DNA of 36,751 nt from assembly GCA_049318625.1 (NCBI GenBank), contig JBMOGA010000036.1:1-36751 (forward strand), read 5' to 3'. Of this stretch, positions 21,655 to 30,360 are shown in pieces. The notes below the pieces were generated by a model. The model was not told the origin of the DNA, searched no databases, and saw nothing but the letters and a program-made list of their open reading frames with translations. Numbering within the stretch: the stretch's first letter is position 1; each line of letters opens with the position of its first letter. Both the position numbers and the translations under genes were made by a program. Source of the stretch: JBMOGA01 sp049318625. GTDB taxonomy: Bacteria; Pseudomonadota; Alphaproteobacteria; Rhizobiales; Hyphomicrobiaceae.

Positions 21655-22599
21655 ATGACGACGATCACCGCCGCTCTGGTGAAAGAGCTCCGCGACAAGA
21701 CCGGCGCCGGCATGATGGATTGCAAGGCCGCCTTGACCGAAAACGGTGGCGACATGGAGCTGGCGATCGACTGGCTTCGCAAGAAGGGGCTGTCGAAGGC
21801 CGCCAAGAAGTCCGGCCGCATCGCCGCGGAAGGCCTCGTCGGCGTTATCAGCACCGCCACCAAGGGCGCGGTGGTGGAAGTGAACTCCGAGACCGACTTC
21901 GTGGCGCGCAATCCGCAGTTCCAGGAAATGGTCCGCGACATCGCCAAGTTGGCCCCGGCGGCCGGCGGCGACGTCGACAAGTTGCTGGCGGCGACCTATC
22001 CCGGCAAGTCGGCGACGGTCGAGTCGCACGTCAAGGAGATGATCGCCACGATCGGCGAGAACATGGGCGTGCGGCGGACCGCGACGCTGGAAGTCGGCAA
22101 GGGCGTGGTCGCCGACTACATCCACAACAAGGCCGGCGAAGGCCTCGGCAAGATCGGCGTCCTCGTTGCGCTGGAGAGCACCGGCGACGCCGGCAAGCTG
22201 CTCGAGTTCGGCCGGCAGGTCGCCATGCACATCGCCGCGGCGAACCCGATGGTCGTCAACGTCGAGGATCTGCCGAAGGACGTGATCGACCGCGAGCGGG
22301 CGATCTATGTCGAGCAGGCCAAGGCCGAGCCGCGCAACGCCGGCAAGTCCGACGACATCCTGGCGAAGGCGAGCGAAGGCCGCCTGCGCAAGGAGTTCTT
22401 CGGCCAGGCCGTGCTGGTGCAGCAGGTGTACGTTCTCGACGGCAAGGCGAGCGTCGGTGACGCCGTCAAAGAGGCCGAGAAGGCGATCGGCGCGCCGGTC
22501 AAGATCGCGGGCTTCCTGCGCTACGCGCTCGGTGAGGGCCTGGAGCGCAAGGAAGAGAACTTCGCGGCCGAGGTCGCTGCGGCGGTTCAGCAGAGCTGA
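21655..22599 (+). CDS. tsf: Translation elongation factor Ts
   Basis: 314 residues. It exchanges GDP for GTP on EF-Tu. The N-terminal UBA-like domain holds MTTITAALVKELRDKTGAGM (1-20) and MDCKAALTENGGDMELAIDWLRKKG. The core has VEVNSETDFVARNPQF (about 76-91), the Tu-contacting TDFV element, followed by two repeated subdomains (VALESTGDAGKLLEFGRQV) and a coiled-coil end (VLVQQVYVLDG, VAGFLRYALGEGLERKEENF-like tail). The ATG at 21655 is fixed by the conserved start; the ribosome site is weak. It follows rpsB by 129 bases with a strong hairpin between them and ends in a terminator-like stem. Confidence 0.98.
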   Translation: MTTITAALVKELRDKTGAGMMDCKAALTENGGDMELAIDWLRKKGLSKAAKKSGRIAAEGLVGVISTATKGAVVEVNSETDFVARNPQFQEMVRDIAKLAPAAGGDVDKLLAATYPGKSATVESHVKEMIATIGENMGVRRTATLEVGKGVVADYIHNKAGEGLGKIGVLVALESTGDAGKLLEFGRQVAMHIAAANPMVVNVEDLPKDVIDRERAIYVEQAKAEPRNAGKSDDILAKASEGRLRKEFFGQAVLVQQVYVLDGKASVGDAVKEAEKAIGAPVKIAGFLRYALGEGLERKEENFAAEVAAAVQQS

Positions 22600-22624
22600 A
22601 CGCTCGGGGCGATGCAGGCGTTGG

Positions 22625-22660
22625 ACGCGGTCGAGCGGACCCCCCGCCCGGCCGCGTTTT
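22625..22660 (+). terminator. Candidate terminator after tsf
   Basis: ACGCGG (22625-22630) pairs with CCGCGT (22652-22657). An inner GCGG/CCGC stem closes over ACCCC, and TTTT follows (22657-22660). It separates rpsB-tsf from pyrH, which lies 189 bases after tsf and may therefore have its own promoter. Confidence 0.6.
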
Positions 22661-22788
22661 CGCGCGCGCACGCCAAACCGTCGATAACTTCGGGCAGCGG
22701 CGAAAGATGGTATTGAACCCGAGGCCGCGGCCGTTGATTGCTGTCGCGATCGCTTCGGGGGCGGTCGCCACGGCATAAGGAGATCGCG

Positions 22789-23511
22789 ATGGTGGACTTG
22801 AAATACAGGCGCCTCCTCTTGAAGCTCTCGGGTGAGGCGCTGGCCGGCAAGGACGGCTTCGGGATCGACATGGCGGTGACGCGGCGACTGGCCGGCGATA
22901 TCCGCCAGGGCATCGCCGCCGGCGCGCGCATTGCCGTGGTGGTGGGCGGGGGCAACATCTTCCGCGGTCTTTCGGGCGCGGCGCGTGGCATGGATCGGGC
23001 GACCGCCGACTACATGGGGATGCTGGCAACGGTCATGAACGCGCTGGCCTTCCAAAGCGCGCTGGAGCAGGCCGGCGTGCCGGCGCGGGTCGTCTCGGCC
23101 ATTCCGATGCCGACTGTCTGCGAGTCCTATGTGCGGCCGAAGGCGCTCCACCATATGGATGAGGGGCGGGTGGTGGTGTTCGCGGCCGGCACCGGCAATC
23201 CGTTCTTCACGACCGATACCACGGCGGCACTGCGCGCCATCGAGATGAACTGCGAGGCGGTCGTCAAGGCGACCCAGGTCGACGGCGTCTACTCGGCCGA
23301 TCCCAAATTGCAGCCGGACGCGGTGCGCTATGACCGTTTGACGTATGCCGAGGTGCTCGCCCGCAATCTCAAGGTGATGGACGGCGCCGCCATCGCGCTT
23401 GCTCGCGACAACAATCTTCCGGTAATTGTCTTTTCCATCGAGGAATCAGGCAATCTCCTCAAATTGTTGAGAGGCGAGGCCCGCGCTACCGTGATATCCG
23501 ATGCGTCCTGA
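22789..23511 (+). CDS. pyrH: Uridylate kinase (UMP kinase)
   Basis: 240 residues, amino-acid-kinase fold. It phosphorylates UMP to UDP in pyrimidine synthesis and is normally hexameric, GTP-activated and UTP-inhibited. The N-terminal RLLLKLSGEALAG (about 9-21) binds phosphate; VVVGGGNIFRG (about 48-58), AARGMDRATADYMGMLATVMNALA (position 65-88), AGTGNPFFTTDT (about 136-147) and KATQVDGVYSADPK (about 161-174) are family hallmarks. The ATG at 22789 follows TAAGGAG by a good spacing. It is the third gene of the conserved rpsB-tsf-pyrH-frr group and is followed after 59 bases by frr. Confidence 0.98.
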   Translation: MVDLKYRRLLLKLSGEALAGKDGFGIDMAVTRRLAGDIRQGIAAGARIAVVVGGGNIFRGLSGAARGMDRATADYMGMLATVMNALAFQSALEQAGVPARVVSAIPMPTVCESYVRPKALHHMDEGRVVVFAAGTGNPFFTTDTTAALRAIEMNCEAVVKATQVDGVYSADPKLQPDAVRYDRLTYAEVLARNLKVMDGAAIALARDNNLPVIVFSIEESGNLLKLLRGEARATVISDAS

Positions 23512-23570
23512 GGTCAGGTAATCGGGCAGAGCCGTCCGGCTGGCGTCGGCAATATGCGAGGCAAGCGGCC

Positions 23571-24134
23571 ATGGCGACGGATACGTTTCAGATCGATGAG
23601 TTCGACAAGCGGATGCGCACGGCGCTCGAGGCGCTGAAGCGTGAATTCGCGGGCCTGCGCACGGGGCGGGCCAGTGCGGCCCTTCTCGATCCGGTCCAGG
23701 TCAACCTCTACGGCCAGCGGATGCCGCTCAATCAAGTCGGCACGGTCTCGGTTCCGGAGCCGCGCATGATCACGGTTCAGGTTTGGGACAAGTCGGCGGT
23801 TTCGGCGGTCGACAAGGGCATCCGGGAGGCCAATCTCGGGCTCAATCCGATTATCGACGGCACCACCTTGCGGATGCCCATTCCGCCGCTGACGACGGAG
23901 CGGCGCCAGGAACTCGCGAAGATTGCGCACAAATACACCGAGCACAGCCGCGTGGCCGTCCGCAATGTTCGCCGCGACGGCATGGAGCTTCTGAAAAAGC
24001 TCGAAAAAGACAGCAAGATGAGCAAGGACGATCATCAGCGGAACTCCACCAAGATGCAGGAGCTGACCGACAAGATGATCAAGGAGATCGATCAGCTTCT
24101 GGTGGCGAAAGAGGCCGAGATCAACAAGGTCTGA
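23571..24134 (+). CDS. frr: Ribosome recycling factor
   Basis: 187 residues, the standard RRF length. With EF-G it splits post-termination ribosomes. The three-helix bundle is interrupted by the small beta domain: helix 1 with RMRTALEALKREFAGLRTGRAS (13-34), then LLDPVQVNLYGQRMPLNQVG and PRMITVQVWD (about 39-75), then helix 2 (TTERRQELAKIAHKYTEHS) and helix 3 (DDHQRNSTKMQELTDKMIKE). All are canonical. In many relatives uppS follows directly; here a 111-base gap with two hairpins leads to cdsA instead. Confidence 0.98.
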   Translation: MATDTFQIDEFDKRMRTALEALKREFAGLRTGRASAALLDPVQVNLYGQRMPLNQVGTVSVPEPRMITVQVWDKSAVSAVDKGIREANLGLNPIIDGTTLRMPIPPLTTERRQELAKIAHKYTEHSRVAVRNVRRDGMELLKKLEKDSKMSKDDHQRNSTKMQELTDKMIKEIDQLLVAKEAEINKV

Positions 24135-24150
24135 TCTGGCATGAGCGTTC

Positions 24151-24201
24151 GACCGGCCGCAGGGCCGGTCACCCCGCAGCCGATCCGGGACGCAGGATCG
24201 G
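24151..24201 (+). repeat. Two perfect hairpins between frr and cdsA
   Basis: GACCGGCC (24151-24158) pairs with GGCCGGTC (24163-24170) over GCAG. CCGATCC (24180-24186) pairs with GGATCGG (24195-24201) over eight bases. Neither has a T-run. They fill the 111-base gap where uppS is usually found and argue that cdsA starts at 24246 rather than at the in-frame ATG 24141. Confidence 0.6.
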
Positions 24202-24245
24202 TACATGGGTGTCGCGCCTTCGACCCGGGAGGAAAGGCCACGACG

Positions 24246-25100
24246 ATGCAGCACGCAGGCCAGCCGGGGGTGGCAGCTCGGCCCGCATGGATGTCGGAGA
24301 TCAAGCTGCGTCTGGTGTCCGGTCTCGTGCTGGCGGTGCTGGCGCTCGGCACCAATTACGCGGGTTTCCTGCCCTTTGCGGTGCTCGTGGCGGCGCTCGC
24401 TCTGGTGATGAGCTGGGAGTGGGGCCGCCTCGTGCGCCGGCAGGAAAGCGATCACGCCTTCGTCGTGCAGGCGACGGCGGTGATGTCGGCGATCGGTCTG
24501 ACGGTGATCGGCTTCACGGCCTTCGCTTGGCTGCTCATCATCGGTGGCGCGATCGCAGTGGTGCCGCTTCGTCTCGGCCGCGGGGCCCACATTTCGGCGC
24601 TCGGTGTGCTCTACGTCGGATTGCCGGCGGTGGCCTTGGTTTGGATCCGCTGCGACGAGCCCTATGGGGCGGTCGCGATCATGCTGCTGTTTCTGGCCGT
24701 CTGGACGACCGACACGGGTGCCTACGTCGCGGGGCGGCTGATCGGTGGGCCCAAGATGTGCCCCAGCATTTCACCGAACAAGACCTGGGCTGGCCTCGCC
24801 GGAGGAGTTTCGACCGCTGCGCTCGCGTGCGGGCTACTCGGTCTGACGGTCGAAGGGGCGGCGCCGGTTCCGCTCGCCTTGCTCGGCGCGTTGTTGGCGC
24901 TGTTCGCGCAAGGCGGTGATCTCGCCGAGTCGGCACTGAAGCGCCGCTATGGCGTGAAGGATGTCAGCCAGTTGATACCGGGCCACGGCGGGTTCATGGA
25001 CCGGCTGGACGGGCTTGTCGCCGCGTCGGCCATTGCGGGTGTCGTCGCGCTCGTGCTGAATGTATCGGCGCCGGCGCGCGCCCTGGTCTTTTTCGGGTGA
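24246..25100 (+). CDS. cdsA: Phosphatidate cytidylyltransferase (CDP-diglyceride synthase)
   Basis: 284 residues, an inner-membrane enzyme with about eight TM helices that makes CDP-diacylglycerol from phosphatidate and CTP. The family signature is near the C-terminus: LKRRYGVKDVSQLIPGHGG then FMDRLDGLVAA (positions 233-265), with its conserved Lys-Asp, His-Gly-Gly and Asp-Arg-x-Asp. Earlier DTGAYVAGRLIGG and SPNKTWAGLAGG are also typical. The start at ATG 24246 has GGAGGAAAGG upstream; a frame from ATG 24141 would read through two hairpins and gives an uncharacteristic leader. It overlaps no gene and is followed after 6 bases by dxr. Confidence 0.95.
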   Translation: MQHAGQPGVAARPAWMSEIKLRLVSGLVLAVLALGTNYAGFLPFAVLVAALALVMSWEWGRLVRRQESDHAFVVQATAVMSAIGLTVIGFTAFAWLLIIGGAIAVVPLRLGRGAHISALGVLYVGLPAVALVWIRCDEPYGAVAIMLLFLAVWTTDTGAYVAGRLIGGPKMCPSISPNKTWAGLAGGVSTAALACGLLGLTVEGAAPVPLALLGALLALFAQGGDLAESALKRRYGVKDVSQLIPGHGGFMDRLDGLVAASAIAGVVALVLNVSAPARALVFFG

Positions 25101-25106
25101 CAAGCG

Positions 25107-26354
25107 GTGAACGGTCCGGCGGGTTCCAGTTCGAGCAGGCCCGATGGCAGGACCGCGGCGGCGTCGCAACGTCAGGTCAAGGCCAGCGGCCGCCCGTACC
25201 GGCTGACGGTGCTCGGGGCCACCGGCTCGGTCGGTTCCAGCACGCTGGACCTCGTTGCGGGTGAGCCGGAAAGCTTCTCGATCATAGCGCTGACCGCGCA
25301 ATCCCAGGTCGACAAGCTTGCCGAACTGGCGCTGCGGTTCCGCCCGCGGATCGCGGTCATCGGGGACGAAAGCCTCTATCGGCAATTGGCGGATCGGCTC
25401 GCTGGCAGCGGGATCGTGGCGGCGGCCGGGGAGGATGCCATCATCGCGGCGGCCGAGGAGCCGACGGATTGCGTGATGGGCGCCATCATGGGGGCGGCGG
25501 GGTTGCGTCCGACCCTGGCGGCGGCCAGCCGCGGGGTGCGCGTCGCGCTCGCCAACAAGGAATGCCTGGTCTCCGCCGGGCAGGTCTTCATGGACGCCAT
25601 CGCGGCGGGCGGGGCGGAACTACTGCCCGTGGACTCCGAGCACTCGGCGGTGCTGCAGGCGCTCGGGGGAAACACCCTCGACGAGGTCGAGCGGATCGTC
25701 ATCACAGCCTCGGGCGGGCCGTTCCGAACCTGGGAGGCCGGCGACATCGCGCGGGCGTGCCCAGAGGATGCCCTGAAGCATCCGAACTGGACGATGGGTC
25801 GCAAGATCACCATCGATTCGGCAACATTGATGAACAAGGGGCTCGAGGTGATCGAGGCCCATCATCTGTTTTCGGTTGGCCTCGATCGCCTCGGCGTCGT
25901 GGTGCATCCGCAATCGATCGTGCATTGCCTTGTGAGTTTCACCGACGGGTCGACGATCGCGCAGCTCGCGATGCCCGATATGCGCACGCCGATCGCGCTG
26001 GCGCTGTCGTGGCCCCGGCGGATGCAGGCGCCGACGCGCCGTCTCGATCTGACGGCGGTCGGGCCGTTGACCTTCGAGAAGCCGGACGAGGTGCGCTTCC
26101 CCGCGCTGCGGCTCGCGCGGGAGGCGCTGCAGGCGGGCGGCACGGCGCCGGCGGTGCTCAACGCCGCCAACGAGGTGGCCGTCGAGGCGTTCCTCGATCG
26201 CCGCATCGGGTTCCTTGACATTGCGGCCACGGTGGCCAAATGCCTTGATGCGGCTGGAGGGGCGGGGATTCTGGTCACCGCGCGGGGGCTGGACGACGTT
26301 CTCGCGGTCGATGCCGCGGCCCGCCGCCTTGCCCGCGACATGATCGGCGCCTGA
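25107..26354 (+). CDS. dxr: 1-deoxy-D-xylulose 5-phosphate reductoisomerase
   Basis: 415 residues from GTG 25107. It converts DXP to MEP with NADPH, the first committed step of the non-mevalonate isoprenoid pathway. The nucleotide-binding motif RLTVLGATGSVGSSTLDLV lies at about 32-50; ALANKECLVSAG, LLPVDSEHSAVLQAL (metal-binding Asp and Glu), ITASGGPFR, HPNWTMGRKITIDSATLMNKG and EAHHLF (the catalytic loop and substrate-binding Ser, Asn, Lys, Glu) are all intact. The first 30 residues are a low-complexity extension, so a later start cannot be excluded, though none is obvious. It lies between cdsA and rseP in the usual order. Confidence 0.97.
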   Translation: MNGPAGSSSSRPDGRTAAASQRQVKASGRPYRLTVLGATGSVGSSTLDLVAGEPESFSIIALTAQSQVDKLAELALRFRPRIAVIGDESLYRQLADRLAGSGIVAAAGEDAIIAAAEEPTDCVMGAIMGAAGLRPTLAAASRGVRVALANKECLVSAGQVFMDAIAAGGAELLPVDSEHSAVLQALGGNTLDEVERIVITASGGPFRTWEAGDIARACPEDALKHPNWTMGRKITIDSATLMNKGLEVIEAHHLFSVGLDRLGVVVHPQSIVHCLVSFTDGSTIAQLAMPDMRTPIALALSWPRRMQAPTRRLDLTAVGPLTFEKPDEVRFPALRLAREALQAGGTAPAVLNAANEVAVEAFLDRRIGFLDIAATVAKCLDAAGGAGILVTARGLDDVLAVDAAARRLARDMIGA

Positions 26355-26413
26355 GTGGAGTCCGGCGCATTCATCGCGTGGTGTCCGCAACATAGCATGG
26401 GAGTCGGCTGGCA

Positions 26414-27568
26414 ATGCTGACGGGATTGTTCGACGGCATTGGAAACGTCGCCCTTTACGGCTTCGCGTTTCTGTCCGTGTTGACGGTCGTCGTGTTCATC
26501 CACGAACTGGGGCATTTCCTGGTCGCCCGCTGGTGCGGGGTGCGGGTCACCACCTTTTCGATCGGCTTCGGGCGCGAGATCTGGGGATTTCACGATCGCC
26601 AGGGCACACGCTGGCGGCTCGCCTGGATCCCGCTCGGCGGCTACGTGAAATTCATGGATGACGAGAATGCGGCCAGCGTGCCGTCGCGCGATGCGGCCGC
26701 GGCGCTGACGCCCGAAGAGCGGGCCGGGGCCTTCCACGCGAAGCCGATCTGGAAGCGCGCGGCCGTGGTCGCGGCGGGTCCGCTCGCGAACTTCCTGCTC
26801 GCCATCGCCGTATTCGCGGTGAGTTTCATGCTGTTCGGCGTGCGCTCGACGGCGCCGCGCGTGGACGAGGTTATCGTGGGTAGCCCGGCGGCTGTGGCCG
26901 GCTTCCAGCCCGGCGACGTCATCGTCTCGATCGACGGGCGGGCGATTCGCAGTTTCAACGATGTGCTGCGGACGGTGACCACCGGCGGTGGGCGCCCGCT
27001 CGCCGTCGTCGTGACCCGCAAGGGCCAGGCCGTCGACCTCAAGGTGACGCCGCAACTCGACGAGGCGAAAGATGATCTCGGCGGCACGCAAAGCGTGTGG
27101 CGGGTCGGGATCCGTCAGCGGTCGACTCCAGACCAGGTCACGGAGGAGCGGGTCGGTCCGGTCACCGCGATCGGTCTCGGCATCAAGGAAACGACGTTCA
27201 TCATCACCTCGACACTGAGTTATCTGGGTGACGTTGTGACGTTGCGGCAACGCCCGGATCAACTCGGTGGCCCGGTCCGCATTGCCGACGTGGCGGGCAA
27301 GGTGGCGCAGCGCAGCGTGCTGGATCTCGTTTACCTTGCGGCGTTCATTTCGGTCAGCGTCGGGCTCGTGAACCTGTTTCCGATCCCGCTGCTCGATGGT
27401 GGGCACCTCATGTTCTATGCCATCGAGGCGGTGCGCGGCCGGCCGCTCAGCGAACGGTCGCAGGAACTGAGTTTCCGAATTGGAATGGCGGTCTTGCTGA
27501 CCATCATGATGTTCTCTATGTTCAACGACTTACCGATCCTGAAGAAGTGGCTGACGGGCGTCGGTTGA
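26414..27568 (+). CDS. rseP: RIP metalloprotease RseP (site-2 protease)
   Basis: 384 residues, an inner-membrane zinc protease that cuts anti-sigma factors and leftover signal peptides within the membrane. The zinc motif HELGH is at 30-34 in the first TM helix, and the third ligand is Asp328 in LLDGGH near the penultimate helix. GGYVKFMDDEN follows as in the family. One PDZ domain is visible at about 125-205 (VIVGSPAAVAGFQPGDVIVSIDG). FNDLPILKKW at the end is typical. Four TM helices are expected. It lies 59 bases after dxr and 192 bases before bamA, the normal alphaproteobacterial order, and could act in envelope stress signalling linked with BamA. Confidence 0.97.
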   Translation: MLTGLFDGIGNVALYGFAFLSVLTVVVFIHELGHFLVARWCGVRVTTFSIGFGREIWGFHDRQGTRWRLAWIPLGGYVKFMDDENAASVPSRDAAAALTPEERAGAFHAKPIWKRAAVVAAGPLANFLLAIAVFAVSFMLFGVRSTAPRVDEVIVGSPAAVAGFQPGDVIVSIDGRAIRSFNDVLRTVTTGGGRPLAVVVTRKGQAVDLKVTPQLDEAKDDLGGTQSVWRVGIRQRSTPDQVTEERVGPVTAIGLGIKETTFIITSTLSYLGDVVTLRQRPDQLGGPVRIADVAGKVAQRSVLDLVYLAAFISVSVGLVNLFPIPLLDGGHLMFYAIEAVRGRPLSERSQELSFRIGMAVLLTIMMFSMFNDLPILKKWLTGVG

Positions 27569-27760
27569 TGTCGCGGCGGGGCCTAGCAGAATCACCCCGT
27601 CTGAAGCATTCTTGCCACTTCCATAGGGGTGTCTGAATCGTTAGACCGGACATCACGACCCTAGCGAAGATGGGGAGGCGCTGCCTTCGGGCTGCGCTGC
27701 TTCGAGAGTGGTGAGTTTGAACGCCAGCTTAACCGACAGGTTGGCGGGATTGGGGGATCG

Positions 27761-30157
27761 ATGGTGAATCGAGACGCACTTCGGCCTCGACGGAACAGCT
27801 TCGGGAAGCTGTGCCGTTTGGCGCTCTTGGTTGCGGGCACGGCGTTCGCGCTGGGCACACCGTCGCCTTGGATGGCCGCTACCGCCCAATCTCAGTCGTC
27901 GACCATTCGCGAGATTCGCGTCGAGGGTAACAGGCGCGTCGAGCCAGAGACGGTTCGCTCCTATCTGCAATTCAATGTCGGTGATGCCTACAATCCGGCC
28001 AAAGTCGACGGGTCGCTCAAGGCGCTGTTCGGCACGGGCTTGTTCGCCGATGTGCGCATCGATCGCACGCCGAATGGCGTCTTGGTGCGGATCGTGGAGA
28101 ACCCGGTCATCGGTCAGGTCGCCTTCGAGGGCAACCGCGAAGTCGACGATGCGACGCTGCGCAACGAGGTGCAGCTCAAGCCGCGTTCCGTCTACACGCG
28201 GGCTCGCGCGCTCGGCGACGTCCAGCGCATTCTCGACGTCTATCGCCGCCAGGGCCGTTACGCGGCGTCGGTCGAGCCCAAGTTGATCGAGCTCGATCAG
28301 AACCGGGTCAATCTCGTGTTCGAGATCTCCGAGGGCGGGGCCACCAAGGTCAAAGCGATCAATTTCGTCGGCAATCGCGTTTTCCGCGACTCGCAGTTGC
28401 GTGACGTGATCTCCACGGGTGAGGCCGGCTGGTTCGACTTCCTCAAGGGCAACAGCATCTACGATCCGGATCGCATGGCGCTCGATCGGGAGTTGCTGCG
28501 GCAGTATTATTTGAAGAACGGCTATGCGGACGCGCAGGTGACGGCGAGCATCGCCGAGCTGGATCGCGACGGTTCGGGCTTCATCATCACCTTCACGGTT
28601 GAGGAAGGCCAGCTGTATCGTTATGGCACCGTCGAGCTGCGGAGCAATCTCGCGCAGGTCAACGCCGGCGATTACAGCAGTCGGGTGCTGACGAAAGCCG
28701 GCGAGATCTACAACGCCGCGGATATCGACAAGACGGTCGAGAAACTCACTCTGGATATCGGCGAGCAGGGCTATGCATTCGCCCGCGTCCGTCCGGAGGC
28801 GAACCGTGACGTGGTGGGGCGGACCATCGGCCTCGTTTACATCATTGACGAAGGTCCGCGGATCTATATCGAGCGCATCAATATCGTCGGCAACTTGCGG
28901 ACGAAGGATTACGTGATCCGTCGCGAGTTCCGGCTAGCAGAAGGCGATGCGTTCAATCCGCAGATGGTGGATCGGGCCAAGAAGCGTCTCCAGAACCTCG
29001 GGTTCTTCAAGTCCGTCGAAGTGAAGCGGCGTCCAGGTTCGTCGCCGGATCGGTTGGTGCTTGATGTGGAGCTCGTCGAGCAGCCCACGGGTGAGTTGTC
29101 GTTCGGTGCGGGCTACTCGACCAGCGAGGGCGTGATCGGCGACGTCTCGCTGACAGAGCGCAATCTCCTCGGCAACGGTCAGTTCCTGCGCCTGAAGGTG
29201 GGCGGTTCGGCAGAGCGTTTCCAGATCGATCTCAGCTTTACGGAACCGCGCTTCCTTGATCGTAATCTGGCGGCGGGTTTTGACCTGTTCCACAAAGATT
29301 TGAACCAGCTGTCTCAGTCAGCGTTCAAGAGCATGAAGACTGGTGGCAGCTTGCGGCTCGGCTTCCCGCTGTCCGAGGATCTTTGGGTGAACACCAACTA
29401 TACGGTGTCGCATGACGACATCTACGAGGTTGATTACACCCGAGCTTCGTTGCCGGTCATCGATGCCGAGGGTGCTGCGCTGACGTCCTCGATCGGTGGA
29501 TCGCTGACCTGGGACAAGCGGAACCATCCGAAAAACCCGACCCGTGGCGTCTACTTCCAGCTGGCGTCTGACTTTGCGGGTGTCGGTGGCGATGTGCAGT
29601 ATGTGCGAGTGGTTGGTGAAGGGCGAGCCTACTATCCCATCACCGACAACTTCACCTTCATCGGTCGAGCCATCGGTGGTCATATCGAGGGTTGGGGTGG
29701 TGAGGACGTCCGGCTGCTGGATCTCTTCTACAAGGGTGGTGAGACCATTCGTGGCTTCGATCGCGCTGGCGTAGGTCCCCGTGATACGGCGACGGGCAAT
29801 GCTCTGGGCGGCAAGACATTCTGGGCCGCGACCGCCGAGATCAGGTTCCCGCTTCCCTTCGTGCCGGATGAACTGGGCATGAGTGGTGCCGTGTTCGCCG
29901 ACGCGGGCTCGGTGTTCGATGCCAACGACTCGGCCGTCAATTACGCCAAGCAGTGTGGGCAGTCCGTCGCGATCAAGGGGTATACCCGACCGGGCGTGTG
30001 CTTGGCCGACGACGCGTCGATCCGCACAGCGGTGGGTGCTGGTCTGCTGTGGAACTCGCCGGTGGGTCCGCTGCGTCTCGACTACGCCTACGCGATCACC
30101 AAAGAGGATTACGACAAGACGCAAGAGATCAGGTTCGGAGCGTCCACCAAGTTCTGA
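27761..30157 (+). CDS. bamA: Outer membrane protein assembly factor BamA
   Basis: 798 residues. A signal sequence (LCRLALLVAGTAFALG, cleavage probably near residue 43) precedes five POTRA domains (about 48-370; the first begins IREIRVEGNRRVEPETVRSY) and a C-terminal 16-strand barrel. The barrel has the loop-6 motif GGETIRGFDRAGVGP and ends in Phe (FGASTKF), the outer-membrane sorting signal. BamA folds and inserts outer-membrane proteins. Two Cys (in KQCGQ and GVCLADD) lie in one extracellular loop and may pair. Third positions carry more T than in neighbouring genes. A strong terminator follows at 30183-30207, so it ends a transcription unit. No skp lies between it and lpxD. Confidence 0.97.
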   Translation: MVNRDALRPRRNSFGKLCRLALLVAGTAFALGTPSPWMAATAQSQSSTIREIRVEGNRRVEPETVRSYLQFNVGDAYNPAKVDGSLKALFGTGLFADVRIDRTPNGVLVRIVENPVIGQVAFEGNREVDDATLRNEVQLKPRSVYTRARALGDVQRILDVYRRQGRYAASVEPKLIELDQNRVNLVFEISEGGATKVKAINFVGNRVFRDSQLRDVISTGEAGWFDFLKGNSIYDPDRMALDRELLRQYYLKNGYADAQVTASIAELDRDGSGFIITFTVEEGQLYRYGTVELRSNLAQVNAGDYSSRVLTKAGEIYNAADIDKTVEKLTLDIGEQGYAFARVRPEANRDVVGRTIGLVYIIDEGPRIYIERINIVGNLRTKDYVIRREFRLAEGDAFNPQMVDRAKKRLQNLGFFKSVEVKRRPGSSPDRLVLDVELVEQPTGELSFGAGYSTSEGVIGDVSLTERNLLGNGQFLRLKVGGSAERFQIDLSFTEPRFLDRNLAAGFDLFHKDLNQLSQSAFKSMKTGGSLRLGFPLSEDLWVNTNYTVSHDDIYEVDYTRASLPVIDAEGAALTSSIGGSLTWDKRNHPKNPTRGVYFQLASDFAGVGGDVQYVRVVGEGRAYYPITDNFTFIGRAIGGHIEGWGGEDVRLLDLFYKGGETIRGFDRAGVGPRDTATGNALGGKTFWAATAEIRFPLPFVPDELGMSGAVFADAGSVFDANDSAVNYAKQCGQSVAIKGYTRPGVCLADDASIRTAVGAGLLWNSPVGPLRLDYAYAITKEDYDKTQEIRFGASTKF

Positions 30158-30182
30158 TCCCGATTGGTCGGAATTCTTTGAC

Positions 30183-30207
30183 AAAGGCGGGCTTTGCCCG
30201 CCTTTTT
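30183..30207 (+). terminator. Rho-independent terminator after bamA
   Basis: AAAGGCGGGC (30183-30192) pairs perfectly with GCCCGCCTTT (30196-30205) over TTT, and the T-run continues to 30207. It lies 26 bases after the bamA stop. Confidence 0.95.
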
Positions 30208-30317
30208 CGCGTCTCGCATCATCCCGGTCTTCGAGGGATTTAAGTTGCGGGCCGGAGCGCCGCCAAGTGTCTGCTTGAGGGACGGGTTCATGCCCTCAGC
30301 GGATGCAGACTGCGCCT

Positions 30318-30348
30318 ACTTGGACCGATCAGACCCTAGTGGTCTTTC
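30318..30348 (+). promoter_or_regulatory. Small hairpin before lpxD
   Basis: AGACC pairs with GGTCT over CTAGT, about 20 bases before the lpxD start, and a second weak stem (TGAGGG/CCCTCA) lies further upstream near 30278-30300. Since a terminator closes the bamA unit, the 153-base gap 30208-30360 must hold the lpxD promoter, but I could not assign convincing -35/-10 boxes. Confidence 0.3.
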
Positions 30349-30360
30349 TGGAGCATCGTG

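Noticed and set aside
20524..23154. An 876-codon open frame antisense to rpsB, tsf and pyrH
   Set aside because: It spans three conserved genes and their gaps on the opposite strand, and the translation shows shadow composition only.
24141..24245. Extending cdsA to the in-frame ATG at 24141
   Set aside because: The added 35 residues have no membrane or family character, would be read through two perfect hairpins, and the ATG at 24246 has a better ribosome site.
30208..30360. Missing skp (ompH) between bamA and lpxD
   Set aside because: Many Hyphomicrobiales appear to lack skp at this place, so the absence is probably the clade norm and not a special event.
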